Source: Nocardia goodfellowii (lineage in GTDB: Bacteria; Actinomycetota; Actinomycetes; Mycobacteriales; Mycobacteriaceae). Taken from it: 64,000 nucleotides of DNA. This document shows positions 7,166 to 15,048 of this stretch, piece by piece. Location of the stretch: assembly GCF_017875645.1 (NCBI RefSeq), contig NZ_JAGGMR010000001.1, forward strand, positions 6,138,001-6,202,000, written 5' to 3'. The stretch's first letter is position 1; each line of letters starts with the position of its first letter. The position numbers and the translations under genes are program-made. The notes under the pieces were generated by a model. The model ran no database searches. It had not been told where the DNA came from and saw only the letters and a program-made list of their open reading frames with translations.

Positions 7166-9933
7166 GCGTGGAAATCCTGGCACCGTTCGCCGCGCTGCGT
7201 GACCAGCTCACCACCGCCGCCACGCAATTCGCCGACGCGCCGGACGCCGTCACCGACATCCTCACCGGCATCGTCGACGATGTCGACCGCGCGTTGCGGG
7301 AGGAGCTGGAGATCTTCCCGGTGTGTCATCACTCGCCCGCTTCGGCGCTGGCGATGGCGCGCCGCCTGCACGAGAAACGGCCCAGCGTAATCTATTTGGA
7401 GCTGTGCGAGGATCTGCGCCCGATTCTGGACGAACTGCGCAACTGCAAACTGCCGGTCGCGGTGCAGGCGTGGGCCGGTGCGGTAGACGGATTCCCGAAA
7501 GAGTGGGCCCCGCTGTCGGTGGTCGCGCCGATCACCGAGGCGTCCGCCGAGTACCAGGCCATCGCCTACGCCCTGGACACGCCCGGTGTCGAGCTGGTGC
7601 TGGTCGACCGCTCCACCGATCACGTCTTCCAATGGACGCCCGCCGAGCCGGCCGAAGCCGCCACGCCACCCGACAGCGCGGAAGCCGCGCTGCACGGTGA
7701 CGCCGTCGGCATCGAAATCGGTGATATGCGACCACATTTCGCCGAACTGGAGCAGCATCTGCTGCACCACGGCAAGGTCCGGCACTGGTCGGAATGGTGG
7801 GATCAGTACGTCGAACAGCCCTTGGCGGGCGCGGACTACGACACCTACCGCCAGGTCATGGTGTTGATCGGCAGCCTGTTCCGGCGGCTGCGGCGCACCG
7901 ACCTGGACCGGGACGAGGATCGGGAACGCTATATGTGGACCCGGATGCGCGAGCATCTCACCGAGTCCGGCGCCGATCCGGCGAGCTGCCTCTACATCTG
8001 CGGCGCGTTCCACGCCGCCAGTCGTGTCGAACAATTCGGCCTGGCCGCGCAGGCGCCCTACGAGATCACACCACGTTCGGCGACCGCCTGGCAGTACGGA
8101 TTGATCCCGTCCAGCCATTCCGCGATCGAAGCACAATTCGGACTGGCCTCCGGTTCGGTCTCGATCGCCGCCGCTACCTGGTCGAAAGGCTTGCGGCGCA
8201 ACGGAATCAAGCCGTTTCAGCTGAACGGTCAGTCCGCGAAGCCCAGCACCCGGCGCGGCAAGGTGCGGCCGCTGCCCGCACCGGCGGTCCCGGCGGCCGA
8301 CAAACTCACCGGCTTTCTGTCCAGCCCGCCGCGGCTGGACACCCTCGATGAAGCCGAACTCCTGGAATGGTCGGTCGACATCGTCCGGCTGGCCCGGCGC
8401 AACGGCTATCTGGCCTCCACGGCCGACGCCATCGCCGTCTTCGAGACCTCGATCCTGTTGGCGGGCATGCGCAACCGCGCCCGCCCTACGCCGTACGACT
8501 TCCAGGACGCGGCGGTCACCTGCATCGAGAAGGATCACACGCCCGGCCGTCGCGACGTGCGGCGGCTCTGCGAAATCCTGCTCGGCGGCGACCGGATCGG
8601 TCAGGTCGGCTATGCCGCGCTGCCGCCGCTGGCCCAGGATGTCCTCGATCGGCTCGAGCCGCTGGGTCTGGATCTGAGTAAGCGGACCGTGCAGCGCTGC
8701 CTGCTCGATCTGCAAACCGACAAGCATCTGCGGCCGTGCTCGGATCTGCTGTGGATTCTGCGCCGGCTCATGCCCGCCGAGGCGGTCCGGCCCATCATGG
8801 GTGCCCGTGCGCTGGGCGAACGCTCGATCCAGGAATCCTGGGATCTGGCGATCGGCAAACATCAGCGCGCCCTGGTCCAGATCGGCTATGAGGGCGTCAC
8901 CCTGGAACAGGTGCTGGAACAACGCCTGCGCCGCGCGGTCAACGATCCGGACGCCACCGCGGCGGTAGCCCTCGCCGCCGTCGAGGACGCGCTGCTGTAC
9001 CTGGGTTCCGCCCGCCTGGCCGACGAACTCGGTGCCCGTGCGGTGGAACTGCTCGCCGCCGAACGGTCGGTCGACGACGCACCGGAGGTGCTGCGGCGAA
9101 TCAGGCTGCTACTCAACTATTTCCGTTCCACCGAGGCCGGGCTGCCGGACTGGTGCGGAAAATTCGTGACGGCCGGCTACGCCCATTACTGCACCCTGCT
9201 CCCCACGGCTTTCTCCGATGAGGACACCGGCGTCCGCCCGGTCGCGGCCATGCTCGGCTTCCTGTTCGGCATGGAGAATCTGGCCTTGTCGCTGGGCTGC
9301 GACCACACCCAGCTCGAACTGGCCGTCTTGCAATCGCATCCGGAGGCTCCCGCCAAGGTGGCCCTGCTGTGGGCCACCCGCTATCAACTCGGCCTGCTCA
9401 CGCTGCCGGAACTTCGCGCCCGCTGCGACGACATGCTGGCCAATCCCCTCGTCGTTCCGGCCTTCCCGCACTACCTCAGCGGCTTCATCCAGGCCATGGA
9501 TCCGGTTCCCACCTTGAAGCCCTTCATCGTGGAGGTGCTGTCGAAAGCATTCGGCCGGCTCCCCGACTCGGTGCTGCTGCCTTGGCTGCCCACACTCATC
9601 ACCACGCTGAAAGATCAAGCGGCCGAGCTCATCCCGTCACTCACCCGGGAAGCCGGACGTACCTTCCCGGGTACCCTGTCCGCGCTCGAATCGTGGGTTC
9701 CGCCGTGGATCGCCCGTCCCGAACCGATCATCGCGCTCGCGCCGACGCCGGGCGGTCCGGCCACCGACCTGCTCGGCTCCTACCCCGCGACCTGCGACGC
9801 CCTCGCCGAAATGCTGGGTTACGAAGGAACATGGCAGGCCGCGGGAACCACCACGAACCAGGCGGTGACCGCGCTGCTGGACAGCTACCCCGCCACAGCC
9901 ACCGCGCTGGCGGCCCTCGTCCCGCACACCTGA
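7162..9933 (+). CDS. DUF5682/YehM-like protein, large component of MoxR/VWA operon
   Basis: A 923-residue protein, the largest in the operon, starting at a GTG that overlaps the MoxR stop. The first ~300 residues contain CHHSPAS (55-61), YLELCED (78-84) and ICGAFHAAS (around 278-286). A His-containing motif, a following Glu on a strand, and a late GxxH motif are the arrangement seen in the TraB/TIKI and EreA/ChaN-like putative metallohydrolase group, so an enzymatic N-terminal domain is plausible (inference). The remaining ~600 residues are helical and repeat-like. No signal peptide or membrane segment is visible. The association with MoxR, VWA and SWIM genes matches the E. coli yehLMPQ set. 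Biochemical role unknown. Confidence 0.8.
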   Translation: MSVEILAPFAALRDQLTTAATQFADAPDAVTDILTGIVDDVDRALREELEIFPVCHHSPASALAMARRLHEKRPSVIYLELCEDLRPILDELRNCKLPVAVQAWAGAVDGFPKEWAPLSVVAPITEASAEYQAIAYALDTPGVELVLVDRSTDHVFQWTPAEPAEAATPPDSAEAALHGDAVGIEIGDMRPHFAELEQHLLHHGKVRHWSEWWDQYVEQPLAGADYDTYRQVMVLIGSLFRRLRRTDLDRDEDRERYMWTRMREHLTESGADPASCLYICGAFHAASRVEQFGLAAQAPYEITPRSATAWQYGLIPSSHSAIEAQFGLASGSVSIAAATWSKGLRRNGIKPFQLNGQSAKPSTRRGKVRPLPAPAVPAADKLTGFLSSPPRLDTLDEAELLEWSVDIVRLARRNGYLASTADAIAVFETSILLAGMRNRARPTPYDFQDAAVTCIEKDHTPGRRDVRRLCEILLGGDRIGQVGYAALPPLAQDVLDRLEPLGLDLSKRTVQRCLLDLQTDKHLRPCSDLLWILRRLMPAEAVRPIMGARALGERSIQESWDLAIGKHQRALVQIGYEGVTLEQVLEQRLRRAVNDPDATAAVALAAVEDALLYLGSARLADELGARAVELLAAERSVDDAPEVLRRIRLLLNYFRSTEAGLPDWCGKFVTAGYAHYCTLLPTAFSDEDTGVRPVAAMLGFLFGMENLALSLGCDHTQLELAVLQSHPEAPAKVALLWATRYQLGLLTLPELRARCDDMLANPLVVPAFPHYLSGFIQAMDPVPTLKPFIVEVLSKAFGRLPDSVLLPWLPTLITTLKDQAAELIPSLTREAGRTFPGTLSALESWVPPWIARPEPIIALAPTPGGPATDLLGSYPATCDALAEMLGYEGTWQAAGTTTNQAVTALLDSYPATATALAALVPHT

Positions 9934-10051
9934 CCAGGACCCGATATCCGAACGCCTGCGGCATGATTCGCCGCGGGCCTTCGGCCGTCGTTCCACCAGA
10001 GGTCTACCTTTCCGCCACGAAATCCGCACAACATTCCGGCACTATGGCGCC

Positions 10052-10735
10052 GTGGGGATCATGGGATTCAAGCCGCGGCGGCGAACGGTGCTGCGATGGT
10101 CGGCAGCCGTTGTCTTGATCGGCGCACTGGCTGTATCGGCCTCCGTCGGCTGGGTCAGGTATCAGGCGAGCGGCCGTGAATACGCGGCCGATGCGGTGCC
10201 GGCGACCGACGTGGCGATCGTTTTCGGGGCGCAGGTCTACGACGACGGGCAGCCCTCGCCGTACCTGGCGGCGCGGCTGGACATCGGGCGTCAGCTGCTC
10301 GAGTCCGGGAAGGTGCGGGCTCTGCTGCTGACCGGGGACAACGGCCGGCGTACCTACGACGAGCCCGAGGCCATGCGTAGATATCTGGTGGGCAAAGGTG
10401 TCCCGGCGGCCAAGATCGCTTTGGATTACGCGGGATTCGATACGTATCAGTCCTGTGTCCGGGCCAACAAGATCTTCGGGGTGCGACAGGCCATTGTCGT
10501 GACCCAGGATTTCAGCGTGCCGCGGACCGTGGCGCTGTGCCGGTCGGCCGGCATCGAAACCGCCGCCGTGGCCGATCACAGCCAGCCGCACGAAGGGGTG
10601 TGGATCAAGTGCTGGGTGCGCGATCAGATCGCCGCCATCAAGGCGGTGTGGGAGATGGCCACCGAGCCGGACCCCAAGTTCCTGGGCAATGTGGAAACCT
10701 CGGTGCGGGACGCCATTGCGTCGAGCCCGCGGTAG
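10052..10735 (+). CDS. SanA/YdcF-like DUF218 membrane protein
   Basis: A 227-residue protein with one N-terminal membrane helix (about residues 13-33) and a DUF218 domain: DVAIVFGAQVYDDGQPSPYL, LLTGDN, then the helical YDEPEAM segment and IVVTQDFS. This is the organisation of SanA, which supports envelope barrier function and vancomycin exclusion in enterobacteria. The domain probably lies outside the membrane. The start may be GTG 10052 or ATG 10061. It stands alone, with a 118-base gap after the DUF5682 gene and a convergent neighbour six bases away. Confidence 0.8.
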   Translation: MGIMGFKPRRRTVLRWSAAVVLIGALAVSASVGWVRYQASGREYAADAVPATDVAIVFGAQVYDDGQPSPYLAARLDIGRQLLESGKVRALLLTGDNGRRTYDEPEAMRRYLVGKGVPAAKIALDYAGFDTYQSCVRANKIFGVRQAIVVTQDFSVPRTVALCRSAGIETAAVADHSQPHEGVWIKCWVRDQIAAIKAVWEMATEPDPKFLGNVETSVRDAIASSPR

Positions 10736-10740
10736 CGGTT

Positions 10741-11166
10741 TCAGCCGCCGTTGACGATGCAGCTGTAGCCGATGTGCGTACCGACGCCGACCCGGAGAGC
10801 GATGGTGGCGGTAACGCGGTCGTCGGGGGCCTGTACGGCGCTGAGCGTGTGTGGGCCCGGTGTCGCCGGGACCCATTTCAGAATGGCGACGCCGCCGGAC
10901 GGTTGGATCGTCGCGAGCGGAATCCCGTTGTCGTAGAAGTAGACCGGAGCCACCGGATCGGTGACGAATGCCTGGACGGTGTGGGTGCAGCCGGTGCCGT
11001 AATTGGTCGCCGAGCCGACGTTCGTATCGGCGAAAACGCCGATCCGGGTGACGGTGGCGCCCGCGGTGGGCGGACCGAGCAGCGCGGCCGCGGCGCAGGC
11101 GGCGGCGACCACGCCGAGACGGACGGACAATCGGGCGGCTGTCGGTTCGGTGATCCGGTCACTCAT
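10741..11166 (-). CDS. Small secreted protein, Ig-like fold possible
   Basis: A 141-residue protein with a clear Sec signal peptide: basic N-terminus, hydrophobic stretch LGVVAAACAAAALLG (about 18-32) and a likely cleavage after TAGA. The mature part has two cysteines (CTHTV and SCIVNGG near the end) that could form a disulfide, and strands of the type seen in bacterial Ig-like domains (FYDNGIPLAT, PGPHTLSAVQ). Ordinary secreted Ig-like proteins of this size are common in Nocardia and have no assigned role. Its stop is close to the convergent SanA-like gene. Confidence 0.7.
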   Translation of the reverse strand: MSDRITEPTAARLSVRLGVVAAACAAAALLGPPTAGATVTRIGVFADTNVGSATNYGTGCTHTVQAFVTDPVAPVYFYDNGIPLATIQPSGGVAILKWVPATPGPHTLSAVQAPDDRVTATIALRVGVGTHIGYSCIVNGG

Positions 11167-11276
11167 GTGGAGTCCCTCGTCGCACGGTGCCGGCGCACGT
11201 CGATGGAACTGCGTCGGCCGGTCCAGTGCGCTGATGGTATCGGCTGCACCCGCCCGGCAACCGCTGATTACGCCAG

Positions 11277-11308
11277 CGCGTCAGGTAAGGACCGCGTCAG
11301 GTAAGGAC
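11277..11308. repeat. Perfect 16-bp tandem duplication
   Basis: CGCGTCAGGTAAGGAC occurs twice head-to-tail (11277-11292 and 11293-11308) immediately before the hairpin at 11314. No coding sequence overlaps it. It may be a slippage duplication or a pair of protein-binding sites. Confidence 0.9.
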
Positions 11309-11313
11309 AACGC

Positions 11314-11345
11314 CCCGTCGTCCCGGCCGCGACCGGGACGACGGG
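11314..11345 (-). terminator. Hairpin downstream of the MaoC/SDR operon
   Basis: CCCGTCGTCCCGG and CCGGGACGACGGG form a perfect 13-bp stem around a six-base loop, eight bases beyond the MaoC stop codon. There is no long T-run, which is usual for GC-rich actinobacterial terminators. Confidence 0.75.
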
Positions 11346-11352
11346 AGTTGGC

Positions 11353-11805
11353 TCAATCCACGAGGACCGCGATCGGCTCCGCGACACAGGCCGGTTTCGC
11401 GCCGCCCTCGATCTCGATGGTGACCCGGGTCGAGACCTGGGCGCCCGCGGGCTTGCGATCCACCGCCAGCAATTCGACCCCGGCTCGAACCCGGCTGCCG
11501 ACCGGAACCGCGGCCGGAAAACGGACCTTGTTGGAGCCGTAGTTGATTCCCATCTGCAGCCCGTCGACCCGATAGACCTCGGACGCCAGCATCGGCAGCA
11601 GCGACAGGGTCAGGTATCCGTGCGCGATGGTCGTCCCGTACGGGCCCGCCGCCGCCCGGACCGGGTCGAGGTGGATCCACTGGTGATCACCGGTCGCCTC
11701 GGCGAACTGGTTCACCTGTTCCTGGGTGATGGTGTGCCATTCGCTGTAGCCGAGGTGCGTGCCTGCCGCCTGCTCGAGCTCGGCGGTGCCGTTGAAGATT
11801 CGCAT
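11353..11805 (-). CDS. MaoC-like (R)-hydratase
   Basis: A 150-residue hot-dog-fold protein. The stretch FAEATGDHQWIHLDPVRA (about 32-49) contains the hydratase signature with catalytic Asp and His, followed by GPYGTTIAHGYLTLS, both diagnostic of single-domain MaoC hydratases such as Mycobacterium HtdZ-type enzymes. It would hydrate trans-2-enoyl thioesters in beta-oxidation or fatty-acid synthesis. It starts four bases after the SDR stop, so the SDR and hydratase are co-transcribed and may catalyse consecutive steps on acyl-CoA. Confidence 0.88.
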   Translation of the reverse strand: MRIFNGTAELEQAAGTHLGYSEWHTITQEQVNQFAEATGDHQWIHLDPVRAAAGPYGTTIAHGYLTLSLLPMLASEVYRVDGLQMGINYGSNKVRFPAAVPVGSRVRAGVELLAVDRKPAGAQVSTRVTIEIEGGAKPACVAEPIAVLVD

Positions 11806-11809
11806 GGCG

Positions 11810-12559
11810 TCAGCAGGTCGGTCCGCCGGCGACGTAGATGACCTGGCCGGAGACGAACCCGGCTGCCTCACCCACGAAGAACGACACGGTGTTGGCGATG
11901 TCCTCGGGCTGGCCCACGCGCTGCACCGGGATCTGGGTGGCGGCCGCCGCGATGAACTGGTCGAACGGCACGCCCACGCGCTCGGCGGTGGCCGCGGTCA
12001 TATCGGTCTGGATGAAACCGGGCGCGATGGCGTTCACGGTGACACCGAACTTGCCGAGCTCGATCGCCAGGGTCTTGGTGAAGCCCTGCAGACCCGCCTT
12101 CGCCGCGGAGTAGTTGGCCTGACCGCGGTTGCCCAGCGCCGAGGTGCTCGACAGGTTGACGATGCGGCCCCACTTCGCCTCGGTCATGTACTTCTGGGTC
12201 GCGCGGCTCATCAGGAACGACCCGCGCAGGTGCACGTTCAGCACCGAATCCCAATCCGACACCGACATCTTGAACAGCAGGTTGTCGCGCAGGATGCCCG
12301 CGTTGTTCACCAGCACGGTCGGCGCGCCGAGCTCGTCGGCGACCCGCTGCACCGCCGCCTCGACCGACTGCTCGTCGGAGACGTCCACCCCGACCGCGAG
12401 GGCCTTACCGCCGGCGGCTTCGATCTCGGAGACGACGGTCTTGCAGGCGGATTCGTCGAGATCCAGGATGGCGACCGCGAGACCGTCCGCGGCGAGCCGG
12501 CGGGCGGTGGCCGCGCCGATACCTCGGGCTGATCCGGTGACAATGGCTGTGCGGGTCAT
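11810..12559 (-). CDS. SDR-family 3-oxoacyl reductase (FabG-like)
   Basis: A 249-residue classical short-chain dehydrogenase: cofactor loop TGSARGIG (8-15), NNAG near residue 90, catalytic Ser in LSSTS near 142 and YSAAK near 156-160. An acidic residue (LDLDES) at the end of the second strand favours NAD(H). The start at 12559 has AGGAG six bases upstream. It leads the operon with the MaoC hydratase and is divergent from a TetR regulator, which is the obvious candidate to control it. Substrate is presumably a 3-oxoacyl or 3-hydroxyacyl thioester. Confidence 0.88.
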   Translation of the reverse strand: MTRTAIVTGSARGIGAATARRLAADGLAVAILDLDESACKTVVSEIEAAGGKALAVGVDVSDEQSVEAAVQRVADELGAPTVLVNNAGILRDNLLFKMSVSDWDSVLNVHLRGSFLMSRATQKYMTEAKWGRIVNLSSTSALGNRGQANYSAAKAGLQGFTKTLAIELGKFGVTVNAIAPGFIQTDMTAATAERVGVPFDQFIAAAATQIPVQRVGQPEDIANTVSFFVGEAAGFVSGQVIYVAGGPTC

Positions 12560-12609
12560 GGAGACTCCTGACGTGAGTGGTCGACGTTCGAGACATACGT
12601 TACGACCTG

Positions 12610-12615
12610 TATTAT
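12610..12615 (+). promoter_or_regulatory. -10 box for a leaderless TetR transcript
   Basis: TATTAT followed by exactly seven bases and the GTG at 12623 is the classic arrangement for leaderless actinobacterial mRNA. It supports that start codon. Confidence 0.6.
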
Positions 12616-12622
12616 TCACCCG

Positions 12623-13225
12623 GTGCGCAACCCCCCGCCCACTCGTTCCCCTGGCCGCCCGGCCTCGGCGACCCGCCAACAAGTCCTCGAGCTCACCCGT
12701 CGCGCCTTCCTGGCCGGTGAACGCGTCGACGTGCAGGCGATCGCCGCGGAACTCGGGCTCAGCCGCGCTTCCATCTACCGCTGGTTCGGATCTCGCGACG
12801 GACTACTCGGCGCCATGCTGGTCCAGGAGTACGAACGCCTGATCACCCGCGCCGACGCCCGCTGCCGCACGCGCGGCGCCCAGCGGGTGCTCGAGGTTTT
12901 CGACCGGGTCGCCCGCTGGGAGTCCGACAACGAGCCCTTCCGCCGCTATTTCGAGAACGAGCCGCTCTCGGGTCTGCGCATCATCACCGCCGGTGACGGA
13001 CCCGTGCAGACCAGAGCCGTCGCGGCGGTAGAGGAATTGATCGCGCGCGTAGAACGCGAGGACGGTTACCAGCCGCCGCTGGAACGCCCGCTGCTCGCCT
13101 ATTCGCTGGTCCGCCTCGGCGAGGCGTTCCTCTACAACGACCGCGCAGCCGGCATTCGCGGTGACGTGGACCGGCTGCGGCAGGTGGTGGCGGTACTGGT
13201 CGGCGCGCACGAGGCCGCGAACTAA
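12623..13225 (+). CDS. TetR-family regulator, QsdR-like
   Basis: A 200-residue regulator. The N-terminal helix-turn-helix covers VQAIAAELGLSRASIYRWFG (about 36-55). The ligand domain, with long helices and RWESDNEPFRRYFENE, resembles the QsdR subgroup of TetR proteins. It is divergent from the SDR-MaoC operon with only 63 bases between starts, so it probably controls that operon and itself. It converges with and overlaps by four bases the second TetR gene. The ligand is unknown; an acyl-CoA or lactone is plausible from context only. Confidence 0.85.
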   Translation: MRNPPPTRSPGRPASATRQQVLELTRRAFLAGERVDVQAIAAELGLSRASIYRWFGSRDGLLGAMLVQEYERLITRADARCRTRGAQRVLEVFDRVARWESDNEPFRRYFENEPLSGLRIITAGDGPVQTRAVAAVEELIARVEREDGYQPPLERPLLAYSLVRLGEAFLYNDRAAGIRGDVDRLRQVVAVLVGAHEAAN

Positions 13226-13782
13226 GGTGCCGGCACCCCGCTGAGCAGTGGAGCGACGAACTCTTCGAGCATGGCGCGTTCCTCCGCGGCGTCGCGGCCC
13301 GGCACGGTGAGCAGGGAAACGATCACGCGTGTGAGCCAGCGGGCGAGTGGCGGTGGTTCGGAGCCGTGGGCACCGAGGAAATGACCGGCCATCGCCTCGA
13401 TCACGGCCGACGACTGTCCGATATCACCGGCGAAGCCGGCGTTGGCCGGACTGAACCAGGCAATCAGCAAGGGATCGGCCCGCACCGCGCGGACCGCGGC
13501 CAGCATTGCCTCGACGATCCGCCCGACCGGGTCCGCGACCGTGGCGACCTCCGCCGTCACCGCCGCCGCGAGCCGACGCGCCTCCCGGTGCACGAACGCC
13601 AGCCGCAACGCCTGGCGGTTGTCGAAATACCGATACAGCGTCGCCCGCGAACATCCCGCCGCCCGCGCGACTTCCGCCATTCCGGTCTCGGCCACACCTC
13701 GTTCGGCGAAAACCTGGCCGGCGGCGTCGAGGATGCGCTCCACCGCCGCGTCGGTCCGCTCGTCGCGGAGCCAGCCACTCAT
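13222..13782 (-). CDS. TetR-family regulator co-transcribed with a P450
   Basis: A 186-residue TetR repressor with HTH MAEVARAAGCSRATLYRYFD near residues 35-54. Its ATG overlaps the stop of the upstream P450 gene by four bases, so it is made from the same transcript. An 18-bp palindrome over the P450 start codon (14990-15007) is the likely operator, giving a simple autoregulated P450-regulator unit. The ligand is probably the P450 substrate or product, which is unknown. Confidence 0.85.
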   Translation of the reverse strand: MSGWLRDERTDAAVERILDAAGQVFAERGVAETGMAEVARAAGCSRATLYRYFDNRQALRLAFVHREARRLAAAVTAEVATVADPVGRIVEAMLAAVRAVRADPLLIAWFSPANAGFAGDIGQSSAVIEAMAGHFLGAHGSEPPPLARWLTRVIVSLLTVPGRDAAEERAMLEEFVAPLLSGVPAP

Positions 13783-14999
13783 CCGGCGACCTCGAACGGC
13801 ACCTTCGTCGGCCAGCGCACGTAGTTTCCCTCCGACCAGCGCACGCCGTCGAGATCGACGGTGAAGTTCGGGCAGCGGGCCAGTAGCTCCTCCAGCGCGA
13901 CCCTGGCTTGCATGCGCGCCGCGGCCGCGCCGAGGCAATGGTGGTTGCCGTGGCTGAACGTCATGATCTGCCGGGGCCGCCGGCGGACATCGAGTTCGCC
14001 CGCGTCGGAACCGAATTCGCGTTCATCGTGGTTCGCCGAGGCGTACAGCAGCAACGCCCTGCGCCCAGCGGGGATGGTAGTGCCGTGCAGTTCGACATCC
14101 CGCCGGACCGTGCGTGCGAGTCCCTGCACCGGGGAGGTCAGCCGCAGGAACTCCTCGACCGCGTCCGCGATCAGACCCGGGTCGTCGACCAGCAGCTGCC
14201 GCTGATCGGGCCGCTGGTGCAGCAATTGCACCGCGCCGCCGAGGTTTCCGGTGGTGGTGTCGTTGCCGCCGGTGATCATGGTGAACGCGAAGCCGAGGAT
14301 GGCCAGGATTCCGGCGAAGTCGCCGTCGGCGCCCATCCCGGCGGCCACCAGGTGCGAGATGGTGTCGTCACCCGGTTCGCCGCGGCGTCGTTCGATCAAG
14401 CCGGTGAAGTACTGCAGCAGCTCACCCACCGCCGCCTGCGCGTCCGCCACGTTCCCCTGCGCGGAGGCCGCGACGATCGCCTCGGTCCAGCTGTCGAAGT
14501 GCGCCCGATCCGCTTCCGGCACACCGAGATAGTGCGCCACGACCATGCTGGGCAGCGGCTTGAACAGTTCGGCGACGATATCTCCGCCACCGTCGGCCCG
14601 CAGTCGCTCGATCCGCTCGCGCACGAATGCTCGCACCGCCGGTTCCACCGCGCTCACCTGCCGGGGCGTGAACCCCTTCGACACATGTTTGCGAAAGTCG
14701 GTGTGCTCCGGGGGATCGGTGAACACGAACGGCCGGTTCTCGCCCAGCCCGACTTTTTCCAGGTCCCGGTAGTCCACGGTGATTCCGGACGCGGAGGAGA
14801 ATGTCCCGGGATCCCGTGCGGCCTCGTAGACATCCGAATACCGGGACAGGACAAAGTAATCCGACTCCGGGTCGCCTTCCGGGACCACGTGATGGACCGG
14901 ATCTCGATCGCGCAGAGCCGCGTACATGGGCCATGGGTCGCGCCAGGTCGCCCCCGAACGCAACTCGAATCGGACACTACTGGACAACTGTGGCGACAT
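13779..14999 (-). CDS. Cytochrome P450 monooxygenase
   Basis: A 406-residue soluble P450. All conserved elements are present: I-helix GGNDTT (oxygen activation), K-helix EEFLR carrying ExxR, and the haem loop FSHGNHHCLG with the axial cysteine at about residue 355. The start at 14999 lies in the middle of a perfect palindrome. The gene is followed by its own TetR regulator. A ferredoxin or reductase gene is not adjacent, so electron partners must come from elsewhere. Upstream, TAGAACGTGTTTCA fits the consensus TNNAACNNGTTNNA described for the mycobacterial sterol regulator KstR, which makes a steroid or lipid substrate worth testing, though it is not shown. Confidence 0.9.
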   Translation of the reverse strand: MSPQLSSSVRFELRSGATWRDPWPMYAALRDRDPVHHVVPEGDPESDYFVLSRYSDVYEAARDPGTFSSASGITVDYRDLEKVGLGENRPFVFTDPPEHTDFRKHVSKGFTPRQVSAVEPAVRAFVRERIERLRADGGGDIVAELFKPLPSMVVAHYLGVPEADRAHFDSWTEAIVAASAQGNVADAQAAVGELLQYFTGLIERRRGEPGDDTISHLVAAGMGADGDFAGILAILGFAFTMITGGNDTTTGNLGGAVQLLHQRPDQRQLLVDDPGLIADAVEEFLRLTSPVQGLARTVRRDVELHGTTIPAGRRALLLYASANHDEREFGSDAGELDVRRRPRQIMTFSHGNHHCLGAAAARMQARVALEELLARCPNFTVDLDGVRWSEGNYVRWPTKVPFEVAG

Positions 15000-15007
15000 G
15001 TCGCCAC
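14990..15007. promoter_or_regulatory. 18-bp perfect palindrome over the P450 start codon
   Basis: Arms GTGGCGACA and TGTCGCCAC join without a spacer and include the P450 initiation codon at 14997-14999. The size and position fit a TetR-family operator for the co-transcribed regulator. Confidence 0.65.
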
Positions 15008-15032
15008 GGTAAGACAGTCATCATTTTTTGTC

Positions 15033-15046
15033 TAGAACGTGTTTCA
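15033..15046. promoter_or_regulatory. KstR-type operator-like sequence
   Basis: TAGAACGTGTTTCA matches TNNAACNNGTTNNA at every fixed position. It sits about 40 bases upstream of the P450 start, between that gene and the M20 amidohydrolase stop. Confidence 0.4.
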
Positions 15047-15048
15047 GG

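Noticed and set aside
6406..8922. 838-codon minus-strand open frame over the MoxR and DUF5682 genes
   Set aside because: Long antisense frames are normal in GC-rich DNA. The sense strand has a continuous operon with conserved motifs, and the antisense product is composed of Arg/Gln-rich sequence.
11277..11308. CRISPR-like repeat
   Set aside because: Two copies without spacers, no cas genes in the window.
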